A DNA stretch of 64,000 nucleotides, taken from contig NZ_LR134439.1 of NCBI RefSeq assembly GCF_900637845.1, forward strand, positions 1,240,001 through 1,304,000, read 5' to 3'. Positions within the stretch are counted from its first letter, which is position 1; each line of letters begins with the position of its first letter. Positions 25,347 through 32,719 of the stretch are shown one piece after another. A program made the translations under genes and the position numbers. This stretch comes from Erysipelothrix rhusiopathiae. Lineage in GTDB: Bacteria; Bacillota_I; Bacilli_A; Erysipelotrichales; Erysipelotrichaceae. The notes under the pieces are model-generated. The model saw only the letters and a program-made list of their open reading frames with translations. It ran no database searches and was not told the DNA's origin.

Positions 25347-25790
25347 ATGAGAGATGATGCTGGTAAAGTAATTAATGAATTATTGGTTGATATTTTTAAT
25401 CAAATTTTAATATTAGAAGAACGATATCATCGTGTTCATGGTGTTCGATTATCTATGACGGAAATTCATGCACTTGAAAGCATTCAAAAAAGCAAATCGA
25501 AAATGATGCGGGATGTTGCGGAGGCTCTTCGAATAACGCAAGGCACTTTGACAACAACGATCAATCGATTAAGTCAAAAGGGCTATGTTCTTCGTGAACA
25601 AGATGAGAATGACCGACGTGTTTATCGACTCCGTTTAACGGATAAAGGTGAGGCGGTTATGGAAATTCATAATCAATTTCATGAAGCTATGTCAGAACGA
25701 CTGCTACTTCATCTACAAGATAAAGAAGAACTCATTGATTCCATTGCGGAAATTAATGAATTCTTCAAAGAATTATATGAAATTAATTAG
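25347..25790 (+). CDS. MarR family transcriptional regulator
   Basis: 147-residue winged-helix regulator. The recognition part is MRDVAEALRITQGTLTTTINRLSQKGYVLREQDENDRRVYRLRLTDKG (about 52-98), which has the MarR helix-turn-helix and the DxRxxxLxLTxxG wing. Helices at both ends would form the dimer interface. It starts only six bases after rplT and has no recognisable SD, so initiation probably depends on coupling to rplT. In related bacteria a similar MarR protein (FabT) controls fatty-acid genes, but no fab genes are here, so the target is unknown. Confidence 0.85.
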   Translation: MRDDAGKVINELLVDIFNQILILEERYHRVHGVRLSMTEIHALESIQKSKSKMMRDVAEALRITQGTLTTTINRLSQKGYVLREQDENDRRVYRLRLTDKGEAVMEIHNQFHEAMSERLLLHLQDKEELIDSIAEINEFFKELYEIN

Positions 25791-25810
25791 ATCCTTCGGG
25801 ATCTTTTTTT
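25790..25810 (+). terminator. Terminator after the MarR gene
   Basis: Stem GATCC-TTC-GGGATC followed by seven T residues, starting at the last base of the gene. Confidence 0.9.
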
Positions 25811-25813
25811 ATA

Positions 25814-25846
25814 AAAACACCCACCAATTATTGTTTGGTGGGTGTT
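25814..25846 (-). terminator. Terminator of the choline-kinase-like gene
   Basis: Perfect 12-bp stem AAACACCCACCA / TGGTGGGTGTTT. On the minus strand it contains the stop codon of the gene at 25828-26667 and is followed by T5. It may also back up the plus-strand terminator just before it. Confidence 0.85.
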
Positions 25847-26667
25847 TCTTTACGATAAGCCTCACACAGTCTTAGATATTTCAAATCTGCGATTTCTTGG
25901 TATATGTCTTGTTGATGTGATTCAAGCATCATCAGGCCCCACGCACACCATAAGGCGTTGTGAGCCATTTCAAAGACATCAAGCTTATGTTGGAGTGTTG
26001 GGTCAGGTAAGGAGCCGAAGTACGCGTGGTAGAACTGATTTCGTAGATTGATGTCTGTGATATCATTTTCAGTGATGAAAGACATGACATCAGAACAGGG
26101 GTCGTTATCCATGGCGTATTCAAAATCAATGAGATAATCATGTTTGTCTGTAAACAAAAAATTACCGGGTACTAAATCATTGTGACATAAAATTGGGTTG
26201 TCATGCGAGTAAGCATCGGCTTCGTTCATAATTTCCATCACAAAATTCAGATCGTAACAAGGATTGTTGATTCGATTTCGGTACATTTCAAAATGTTCCT
26301 TAATACTAAATACTTTTCCTGAATTGAGTTTCAAATTATGAAATGAACGCATGAGTTTTGCAGCCCGATTCAGATATTCAATCGAAAAGGTGCTCGCATC
26401 TGCGACATAGTTGGCACATTTTATCCCTGTAGTGGGATCAAAATACCAAAGATGTGGTTCAAGATTGGAATCATTCAACAGATTGAGCACATGGCCTTCA
26501 TGTTCATAATCAAACAATCCAAGGTTTTCTGGTTTTGGCATTCTTAAAACCACATCATAATGCTCCGTCTTTACGTAGTAGTTATCATTGGTAAGTCCGG
26601 TATCGATGTGTTTGATATGAAGTGCAGCTTCATTTAAAATGTCTCGAATCGTTTTTTGAATTTTCAT
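25828..26667 (-). CDS. Choline/ethanolamine kinase-like phosphotransferase (LicA/YtmP type)
   Basis: 279-residue APH-fold kinase. Brenner motif CHNDLVPGNFL (His162, Asp164, Asn169) and the metal-binding LIDFEYAMDNDPCSDV (Asp181) are intact, as in choline kinases. Divergently transcribed from rdgB. Two readings fit. One is LicA-type choline kinase feeding phosphorylcholine into surface polymers, known for Erysipelothrix capsule. The other is the YtmP-type gene that sits beside trmB in Bacillus. No licB or licC neighbour is present here, so the surface-decoration role is only an inference. Confidence 0.75.
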   Translation of the reverse strand: MKIQKTIRDILNEAALHIKHIDTGLTNDNYYVKTEHYDVVLRMPKPENLGLFDYEHEGHVLNLLNDSNLEPHLWYFDPTTGIKCANYVADASTFSIEYLNRAAKLMRSFHNLKLNSGKVFSIKEHFEMYRNRINNPCYDLNFVMEIMNEADAYSHDNPILCHNDLVPGNFLFTDKHDYLIDFEYAMDNDPCSDVMSFITENDITDINLRNQFYHAYFGSLPDPTLQHKLDVFEMAHNALWCAWGLMMLESHQQDIYQEIADLKYLRLCEAYRKETPTKQ

Positions 26668-26718
26668 AGTGTAATTATAGCATAAGTGTTATAATTTCAT
26701 AAGACTTGGAGGTATACT

Positions 26719-27297
26719 ATGGAACTATTAATTGCAAGCCATAACGAAGGAAAAATCCGGGAGTTTCGAGAACTTTTGGAACCTTTAGGCTATTCAGTAC
26801 TGAGTGCAAAAGATTATGGCATTTCAATGGACGCTGTAATTGAAGATCAGGAAACATTTCGCGGGAATGCACGCCTTAAATCAAAATATTTATCTGAAAA
26901 AACAGGATTAACAGTTATTTCAGATGATTCGGGTTTAGTCATTGATGCGTTACCCGATATTCTTGGCGTGAAATCAGCGCGTTTCATGGGTGAAGATACA
27001 TCTTATGAATTAAAAAATAATGAAATATTAAGACGTTTAGATGGGGTTGAGAACCGTAGTGCACGCTTCCATTGTGCCATTTCGCTTTATGGTCCAAAGT
27101 GTGATGAAGTCTTTGAGGGTGTTGTTGAAGGTGTGATCGGACCCATTCAAGAAGGTGGAACGGGATTTGGTTATGATCCAATATTCTATCCAGAAGGGTC
27201 AAATCAATCCTTTGGCACAATGTCACATGATGCGAAAAATAAAATATCACATCGTGGTCGAGCGGTTCAAGGCCTCTTGAATTATTTAAGGGGGTAA
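26719..27297 (+). CDS. rdgB: dITP/XTP pyrophosphatase (RdgB/HAM1 family)
   Basis: Housecleaning enzyme that hydrolyses non-canonical purine triphosphates (ITP, dITP, XTP) to monophosphates. 192 residues. Motifs: ASHNEGKIREFRELL at the N-terminus, ISDDSGLVIDALPDILGVKSARF, and the C-terminal GTGFGYDPIFYPEGSNQSFGTMSHDAKNKISHRGRA. SD GGAGG is present and TATAAT lies at 26690-26695. First gene of a set running to trmL. Confidence 0.95.
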   Translation: MELLIASHNEGKIREFRELLEPLGYSVLSAKDYGISMDAVIEDQETFRGNARLKSKYLSEKTGLTVISDDSGLVIDALPDILGVKSARFMGEDTSYELKNNEILRRLDGVENRSARFHCAISLYGPKCDEVFEGVVEGVIGPIQEGGTGFGYDPIFYPEGSNQSFGTMSHDAKNKISHRGRAVQGLLNYLRG

Positions 27298-27299
27298 AG

Positions 27300-28019
27300 A
27301 TGAAACGGAAATTTTATGGCCTCGCTGTTGTGGTTTTTGTAGTGTGTATGATGATTACGGCGATTGATATCTTATCATTTAATAGAAGTACTTATCATAA
27401 TTTCTATACACGTGCGAATACTGCCCAAGAAATTGGTATTACTGAGACGGAATTGGAAGATGTAACGGTAGAACTTTTAAATTATTTGAAAGATCGTGCG
27501 CCTGCTTTATCGAAAACTGTAGTTATTCAGGGTGAAACGGTTCCGATGTTTAATGAGCGTGAACAAGAGCATATGAAAGATGTGAAAGCACTCTATCAAA
27601 AAGCGATGTTGTTTCGCAATTTAGGCATGATTTTTGTTGCGATGATGATTGTGGTGAGCTTGGGTTCGGGCGATTATCTTGATTTGGTTTTAAATCGTGA
27701 TGTTTTAGGATCCGCGCTTATTGTGTTGGCTGTTGTTTTTGGAACGGTTAGTATGATCGCAATTTTAGATTTTGATACATTTTGGATTACATTCCACAAT
27801 ATTGTATTTAGTAATGATTTATGGCTTTTAAATCCAAGGGTGGACCGTTTAATTTTATTGGTTCCAGAACCCTTCTTTATAGGGCTTGTTTATCGTATTT
27901 TTGCTGCTACCGCAGTGATATTTGCCCTTATGGGTGCTGCCTATTTTGGCTTAGATTGGAAGGTTAAATATGATTCACGTCGTGCTTTACGAACCGGAGA
28001 TTCCTCAGAATACCGGTAA
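27300..28019 (+). CDS. TIGR01906/DUF1461 family integral membrane protein
   Basis: 239-residue membrane protein. N-terminal helix (about 6-27), an extracellular segment of about 80 residues with ITETELEDVTVELLNYLKDRAPAL and the family-like PMFNEREQEHMKDVKALYQ, then helices at about 105-122, 135-155 and 200-222. The segment preceding the second helix and the FNEREQxHMxDVK motif match the TIGR01906 family. Function of the family is unknown. It starts two bases after rdgB and its 3' end overlaps trmL by 50 bases in another frame. Confidence 0.75.
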   Translation: MKRKFYGLAVVVFVVCMMITAIDILSFNRSTYHNFYTRANTAQEIGITETELEDVTVELLNYLKDRAPALSKTVVIQGETVPMFNEREQEHMKDVKALYQKAMLFRNLGMIFVAMMIVVSLGSGDYLDLVLNRDVLGSALIVLAVVFGTVSMIAILDFDTFWITFHNIVFSNDLWLLNPRVDRLILLVPEPFFIGLVYRIFAATAVIFALMGAAYFGLDWKVKYDSRRALRTGDSSEYR

Positions 28020-28482
28020 TATTATGAGAACTTGTGTAGCAAGTGGTGCTGCACTTCATTTAATTGAACCGTTAGGGTTTATTTTGGATGAGAAGCGTGT
28101 TAAACGTAGTGTGATGGATTATTCTGATGATTTGAATCTTACACGTCATCTTGATTGGGAGAGTTTTCTAAAGACGGTTAAGGGGCCTGTGTTTTATCTG
28201 ACTCGCTATGGTGAATATACCCACAGTGATTTTGATTATTCAGCGATAGTTGAAACGGATATCTACCTTGTGTTTGGTAAGGAAAGTACGGGTATTCCTA
28301 AATCAATACTTAAAGAAAACTACGATCATTGTTTCCGAATTCCTATGGCTCCAAATGCTCGAAGTATGAATCTTTCAAACACGGTCGCAATTTGTGTCTT
28401 TGAGGTTCTGCGTCAAATTGGATATCCAGAATTAGCCACACATGAAGTTCTTAAAGGGAAAGATTTCCTAAAAGATTTTTAG
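27970..28482 (+). CDS. trmL: tRNA (cytidine/uridine34-2'-O)-methyltransferase TrmL
   Basis: SPOUT-fold methyltransferase that modifies the wobble base of certain leucine tRNAs. 170 residues, with MIHVVLYEPEIPQNTGNIMRTC at the N-terminus and the trefoil-knot SAM site LVFGKESTGIPK plus RIPMAPNARSMNLSNTVAICVFE at the C-terminus. Length and motifs fit TrmL rather than the longer SpoU proteins. The 50-base overlap with the preceding membrane gene is unusually long, but both reading frames have clear family matches. Confidence 0.93.
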   Translation: MIHVVLYEPEIPQNTGNIMRTCVASGAALHLIEPLGFILDEKRVKRSVMDYSDDLNLTRHLDWESFLKTVKGPVFYLTRYGEYTHSDFDYSAIVETDIYLVFGKESTGIPKSILKENYDHCFRIPMAPNARSMNLSNTVAICVFEVLRQIGYPELATHEVLKGKDFLKDF

Positions 28483-28517
28483 TGTCTCAAGGACATGAAT
28501 ACGGTGGTGCGGATTCG

Positions 28518-28546
28518 TTGAATTCAAAAAACCATTAAACTATAAT
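28518..28546 (+). promoter_or_regulatory. Promoter of the small membrane protein and ridA
   Basis: TTGAAT (28518-28523), 17-base spacer, TATAAT (28541-28546), 22 bases before the start codon at 28568. Confidence 0.8.
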
Positions 28547-28567
28547 ATAAGAAACGAGGTGACAGAG

Positions 28568-28708
28568 ATGATTGAAGATTTAAATGGGTTCTTAAGTTTA
28601 GGAAGCCTTCTTATTATCGTCGTTGGTGCGATTGTGGGTTACTTCAAATTAAACAAACGCTTTAAGAAAGATGAAGAAATCGACGAGTATTATCGCGATT
28701 TATTGTAG
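28568..28708 (+). CDS. Small single-pass membrane protein (46 residues)
   Basis: Short gene starting MIEDLNGFLSLGSLL with a membrane helix at about residues 11-27, a basic cluster (KLNKRFKK) and an acidic tail (DEEIDEYYRDLL). It has a good SD (GAGGTGACAGAG) and a strong promoter 22 bases upstream, and ridA follows 12 bases after its stop, so it is very probably translated. I do not recognise a family. Positive-inside rule places the C-terminus in the cytoplasm. Confidence 0.7.
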   Translation: MIEDLNGFLSLGSLLIIVVGAIVGYFKLNKRFKKDEEIDEYYRDLL

Positions 28709-28720
28709 GAGGCATGTAAG

Positions 28721-29155
28721 ATGGTTCGAAAACAAATCCGTCCCGAAACGGGTCCGAAGTCCGTGGGTCCTTATTCAATGGGATTACTTATCGATAATAC
28801 GGTTTATGTTTCAGGGCAATTGCCGATTGATGCGACATCAAATCTTGTTGCGGAAGACATTGTGAAGCAGACAATTCAAACAATCGAAAATATGGAACAT
28901 ATTTTGGAAGCCAGCGGTCTAAGTTTGAGTGATGTTGTGAAAACAACTGTATATCTTACCGATTTTGAAGATTTTGATAAGATGAACCAGATGTATGCCA
29001 TCTATTTTTCATATCCTTACCCAGCTCGTAGTTGTATTGAAGTATCGCGTTTACCGAAGAATGCGAAGATTTCAATTGATTGTGTTGCGATTGCGCGTGA
29101 AGATATGGAATTTGAAGAAGAAGATGAAGCGTGTGAGGGATGTTGTTGTGATTAG
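28721..29155 (+). CDS. RidA family reactive-intermediate deaminase, Cys-rich tail
   Basis: 144-residue Rid/YjgF protein. RidA hydrolyses reactive enamine/imine intermediates released by PLP enzymes. The core matches: GPYSMGLLIDNTVYVSGQLPID, VVKTTVYLTDFEDFDKMNQMYAIYF, and PARSCIEVSRLPKNAKISIDCVAI, where the conserved Arg of the active site lies in PARS. After the usual end (about residue 127) there is an acidic tail ending CEGCCCD. The codons for that tail lie in the 5' arm of the gene's terminator, so the tail may be a by-product of overlap rather than a metal site. Confidence 0.9.
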   Translation: MVRKQIRPETGPKSVGPYSMGLLIDNTVYVSGQLPIDATSNLVAEDIVKQTIQTIENMEHILEASGLSLSDVVKTTVYLTDFEDFDKMNQMYAIYFSYPYPARSCIEVSRLPKNAKISIDCVAIAREDMEFEEEDEACEGCCCD

Positions 29156-29174
29156 ACAGCAACCTCTTTTTTTT
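29134..29174 (+). terminator. Terminator overlapping the end of ridA
   Basis: GTTGTTGT pairs with ACAGCAAC (one wobble), extended by GAGG / CCTC across a GAT bulge, then eight T residues. The three consecutive Cys codons and the stop codon of ridA fall in the hairpin. Confidence 0.75.
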
Positions 29175-29313
29175 ATTTTTAAATTGAAGTTGTGCGCTTC
29201 TTCACATAGTTTTTATCATAGATTTACAAAAATAAGGAGTGATTGATTGGGTTTTTTCAAATATGTGTTATTATCAATTTAGAGTTAAGAAGGGATGTAC
29301 TTAAAGTACAGTT

Positions 29314-30201
29314 ATGATAAATATGGAAAATTTAAGGTTAATTAAACCCAAACATATAGTTGGAATTGTTGTTGGTGCGTTATTTTCGGCATTAGCAATT
29401 AAAACGTTTGTTCGTCCAGGGAATTTGATTCCTGCTGGAGCTGGTGGATTAACAATCTTATTACTGAAAGAGAGCAGTCGATTATTTGGAATTGAATTGT
29501 CTTATGGAATTGTGTTCTTCCTGATTAATGCTATCGTGTTGATATTTGTTTGGAAAAAACTCGGTCGTCGTTTCCTTGCATTGTCCTTTTTACACGTTGG
29601 TTTGGTATCGTTATTTGTGGAAATACTCCCCGTGGTTACCGTCTTACCCAATGTTGATCCTAATGATCAGTTGATTCTCCTTGCAATTTTTGGAGGGGTG
29701 ATGAACGGTGTCGGATCTTCATTTGCTTTAAAGGTAGGGGGTTCAGCAGGCGGTACTGATTTTGTCGCAATTTATTACTCTATGGTTAAGAATAAACCGA
29801 TGTGGGATAAGATTATGTATTTCAATATTACCCTATTAATTTATTCTGGCTTTGTTTATGGTTGGATGCTTGCATTGTATTCAATTATTTACCAATTTGT
29901 TTCAACGCAAGTCATTGATCACTATCATGATCGTTATAAGTTATCGAGTTTACATATTATTACAGATCTACCAACGGAAGTTTCAGATGCTGTTATGGCT
30001 GTGACACGTCATGGTATTACGAAGATTGATGGTATTGGAATGTTTAAACAAAAATATAAAGCAGTTTTGTATATTGTTGTGAACCAATTTGAACTTGCAT
30101 GCATTATTGATGCGATTACGCATACAGATCCGAAAGCATTTATTGAAATTTCTTCTGTAGAGCGTATTGAAGGTAATTATCGTCAAAAACCACTGGAATA
30201 A
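29314..30201 (+). CDS. YitT family membrane protein (DUF161/DUF2179)
   Basis: 295-residue protein: five to six membrane helices (about residues 12-185) followed by a cytoplasmic DUF2179 domain (about 205-290). The family signature is seen in FVRPGNLIPAGAGGLTILL, GGVMNGVGSSFALKVGGSAGGTDFVA and the C-terminal ITKIDGIGMFKQKYKAVLYIVV. The function of the family is not established; some members are linked to stress or drug tolerance. Start ATG 29314; an ATG at 29323 is an alternative since no SD is well placed. A terminator follows directly. Confidence 0.85.
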   Translation: MINMENLRLIKPKHIVGIVVGALFSALAIKTFVRPGNLIPAGAGGLTILLLKESSRLFGIELSYGIVFFLINAIVLIFVWKKLGRRFLALSFLHVGLVSLFVEILPVVTVLPNVDPNDQLILLAIFGGVMNGVGSSFALKVGGSAGGTDFVAIYYSMVKNKPMWDKIMYFNITLLIYSGFVYGWMLALYSIIYQFVSTQVIDHYHDRYKLSSLHIITDLPTEVSDAVMAVTRHGITKIDGIGMFKQKYKAVLYIVVNQFELACIIDAITHTDPKAFIEISSVERIEGNYRQKPLE

Positions 30202-30224
30202 GCATTCATGCTTATTCTTTTTTT
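30197..30224 (+). terminator. Terminator after the yitT-type gene
   Basis: Perfect 9-bp stem AATAAGCAT / ATGCTTATT followed by C and T7; it includes the stop codon. Confidence 0.9.
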
Positions 30225-30273
30225 ATATTTTTCATTACGCTTAATTTCTTTATTGAAAATTCCAGTCAATCTG

Positions 30274-30302
30274 TTGCTTTTTCAGTACAATTAGTTTAAG
30301 AT
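30274..30302 (+). promoter_or_regulatory. Probable metK promoter
   Basis: TTGCTT (30274-30279), 17-base spacer, TAAGAT (30297-30302). Weak hexamers, but the predicted start coincides with the first bases of the SAM-I aptamer. Confidence 0.5.
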
Positions 30303-30310
30303 GTAGGCAC

Positions 30311-30447
30311 GATTATCAAGAGTTGAGGTAGAGAGTTAGCTCATTAACCTCATACCAACCTGCTAGAGCAAGGTGGTACAGCTAACAACGATAAGAAGCT
30401 ATAGATGTATTTCTGAGCCTTAGTGTTGTTGCTAGGACTTTTTTTTA
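30311..30447 (+). promoter_or_regulatory. SAM-I (S-box) riboswitch with terminator, upstream of metK
   Basis: The aptamer spans about 30311-30396. P1 pairs TTATC with GATAA. The S-box landmarks AAGAG-TTGAGG, GAGAGTTAGCTC, CCTCATACCAACCTGC and GCAAGGTGGTACAGCTAACAACGATAAG occur in order. The expression platform is a terminator: AGCCTTAG (30416-30423), loop, CTAGGACT, T7. By family knowledge SAM binding stabilises P1 and ends transcription before metK, a feedback loop on SAM synthesis. Confidence 0.88.
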
Positions 30448-30469
30448 TGTCGTTAGAAAAGAGGCTAGT

Positions 30470-31564
30470 ATGAATTTAGTATTTTTTACGTCAGAGAGTG
30501 TTACGGATGGTCATCCGGATAAAATGTGTGATCAAATTGCGGATGCAATTTTAGATCAAGCATTAAAACAAGATCCTAATTCTAAGATGGCAGTTGAAGC
30601 GACCATTAAAGATAATTTTGTTTTAATCTACGGGGAGGCAAATACAAAAGCAGTGATTGATTATGCACAGGTTGCGAAAGATGTCATTGCGGATATTGGT
30701 TATCCTGAAGATTATGAAGTCATGGTTAAGGTTAATAAACAATCATCCCAAATCAATAACGCTGTTGTTTCTCAAGAAAATGTGGGAGCAGGCGATCAAG
30801 GGATTATGTTTGGGTTTGCATGTAATGAAACTGAAAATTATATGCCCCTTCCAATTCATTTAGCGCATGCCTTATCAAAACGATTAAGTGATGCGAAATC
30901 AGAAATTGATTGGCTTTATCCCGATGGGAAAACACAGGTTACAGTTGCATATGAAGGCAATGAGCCTAAGTTTGTGCATACGGTTTTAGTGAGTGCATCA
31001 CATAAAGCAGGAATTGATCACGCTACCATTGAGAAAACGGTTATGGAGTCGATTATTAAACCTGTAATTGATTCAAAATGGATTACTGAAGAAACACGTT
31101 TTATTGTGAATCCAAGTGGTGAGTTTAGTATTGCAGGTCCTTTTAGTGATAGTGGTACAACAGGTCGTAAGATTGTAGTGGATAGCTATGGTGGATTTGG
31201 TCGTATCGGTGGTGGATGCTTTAGTTCGAAAGATCCATCTAAAGTGGACCGCTCAGCAGCTTACTTCTCACGTTATGTCGCAAAAAGTGTTGTGGCTGCA
31301 GGGCTTTGCGATAAAATTGAATTGCAATTGAGTTATGCAATTGGTTTATCGGATCCCCTTTCGATTCATATTGATACATTCGGAACGCATAAACGTCCTG
31401 AATCAGAGATTTTAGACATAATAAAAGCCAACTTTGATTTTAAAGTCGGCAATATTATTTTGGAACTTGATTTATTACGTCCAATCTATCGTAATACCGC
31501 AAATTTCGGTCATTTCGGTCGTGATGGCTTCCCATGGGAAGTTATTAAACCGCTTAAGTTTTAA
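30470..31564 (+). CDS. metK: S-adenosylmethionine synthetase
   Basis: Makes SAM from methionine and ATP. 364 residues, about 20-30 shorter than most bacterial MetK. Key motifs: FTSESVTDGHPDKMCDQIADAILD (His and Asp of the active site), GAGDQGIMFGFACNET, GTTGRKIVVDSYGG and the phosphate-binding loop GGGCFSSKDPSKVDRSAAY. The loop differs from the usual HGGGAFSGKD: the His is Ile and the Ala-Phe-Ser-Gly is Cys-Phe-Ser-Ser. Active-site lysines and aspartates appear intact. Controlled by the SAM-I riboswitch. Its last 11 bases overlap the convergent tmcAL gene. Confidence 0.95.
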   Translation: MNLVFFTSESVTDGHPDKMCDQIADAILDQALKQDPNSKMAVEATIKDNFVLIYGEANTKAVIDYAQVAKDVIADIGYPEDYEVMVKVNKQSSQINNAVVSQENVGAGDQGIMFGFACNETENYMPLPIHLAHALSKRLSDAKSEIDWLYPDGKTQVTVAYEGNEPKFVHTVLVSASHKAGIDHATIEKTVMESIIKPVIDSKWITEETRFIVNPSGEFSIAGPFSDSGTTGRKIVVDSYGGFGRIGGGCFSSKDPSKVDRSAAYFSRYVAKSVVAAGLCDKIELQLSYAIGLSDPLSIHIDTFGTHKRPESEILDIIKANFDFKVGNIILELDLLRPIYRNTANFGHFGRDGFPWEVIKPLKF

Positions 31565-32621
31565 TAATAAGTTCGGAGACTTCTTGTTTAAGAAGTCTTT
31601 TTTTTATCGTCTCATCTTTGGGTAAGGTGTAAACTTCAGTTGCGCGTAATTCCAGTTCTTTAAACTGGTAATGCTTAAATTGCGTTGTATAGGGAATTTC
31701 ATCATCGGACAGTTGTCGTAAGTAAGCTTTTCCTTTGGTGTTCATGCCCAAGACTCGAACGTGTTCTAGGGGTTGTTCAAGATCTTTCGTAAAATTTAAA
31801 AGTAAGTTCATTAAGGTGCGTTGTACCCGTGATCGTGTATAGCGTTTAGAGGTACACGTTTCAATTAAAACATCAAGAGGAAGATGTCGATGTTTGATGA
31901 ATAGATTTTGAATCCCTTCTGAAACTAATGAATTTTGACTCAGTGTTTTAGAGGGTTGAACGGAGAGCAAATAGTGAATAAAGGGTTCATACTCCTTGAG
32001 TTGATAGTTTGTAAGTGTATTAAGGTCTAAAGGCGTTGTATGGCTAACAGAGATGCCTTCTTGATGTGCTTTACGAATTGCGGAGGCACTAGCGATGCTG
32101 GTACTAATGCTTTGATCGTGGTAGTTATTCGTGCGGAGAATGGTTAATGGCGTTATCCCGTATGTTTGGCATGCTTGGACGTAGTAGACACCTAAAATAT
32201 CATTTGACTGATGGTTGGACGTATTTGAAGCATGGGCAAAGGAATGCCCTTGTTTCAGTAAGCCTTTATCAAACTGTGGTTTGACGGGAAGAACATTTGA
32301 TTCTGAACCAAATACAAGGGACTGAATACCCACATGATTTAAGATTTCGACTGCCTTAAATGCGAAGACATCAGCACTTTGTAAAGTATAAATAGTTGGA
32401 AGTTCTAAAACTAAATCCACACCTGATTCAAGAGCCGCTTCTGTACGAACCCATTTATCCAGATAAGCCGGTTCACCGCGTTGTACAAAATTTGGTGACA
32501 TGACCGCTATTAAAACATCACATCGCGTGATTTCACGGGTCTTTTTAATATGGTAACAATGACCATTATGTAAAGGATTATATTCAACAATAATCCCAGT
32601 TGCGGTGAGTTTGTTTTTCAT
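31554..32621 (-). CDS. tmcAL: tRNA(Met) cytidine acetate ligase TmcAL
   Basis: Nucleotidyltransferase-like enzyme that forms N4-acetylcytidine at the wobble position of elongator tRNA-Met using acetate and ATP. 355 residues. The HIGH-type motif is in GIIVEYNPLHNGHCYHI (NGHxxHI), followed by MSPNFVQRGEPAYLDKWVRTEAAL and GVDLVLELPTIYTLQSA, all hallmarks of the DUF795/TmcAL family. Formerly often annotated YlbM or nucleotidyltransferase. It converges on metK and overlaps its 3' end. Confidence 0.92.
   Translation of the reverse strand: MKNKLTATGIIVEYNPLHNGHCYHIKKTREITRCDVLIAVMSPNFVQRGEPAYLDKWVRTEAALESGVDLVLELPTIYTLQSADVFAFKAVEILNHVGIQSLVFGSESNVLPVKPQFDKGLLKQGHSFAHASNTSNHQSNDILGVYYVQACQTYGITPLTILRTNNYHDQSISTSIASASAIRKAHQEGISVSHTTPLDLNTLTNYQLKEYEPFIHYLLSVQPSKTLSQNSLVSEGIQNLFIKHRHLPLDVLIETCTSKRYTRSRVQRTLMNLLLNFTKDLEQPLEHVRVLGMNTKGKAYLRQLSDDEIPYTTQFKHYQFKELELRATEVYTLPKDETIKKRLLKQEVSELIIKT
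31577..31605 (+). terminator. metK terminator embedded in the tmcAL coding end
   Basis: Perfect 9-bp stem AGACTTCTT-GTTT-AAGAAGTCT followed by T7. On the opposite strand the same bases encode the RLLKQEV stretch of TmcAL, so both functions share the DNA. Confidence 0.9.
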
Positions 32622-32719
32622 ATTTGTATTTTATCACATATTCATGAAAATAATGTAAAAAACAAGGTAAGAAGTCTTGAAGCATGGTACAATGTACATA
32701 TTAAAATGAGGATGATTGC

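Noticed and set aside
26641-26718. Divergent promoter pair between the choline-kinase-like gene and rdgB
   Set aside because: TATAAT is visible at 26690-26695, but I could not find a convincing -35 for either strand, so no promoter feature was listed.
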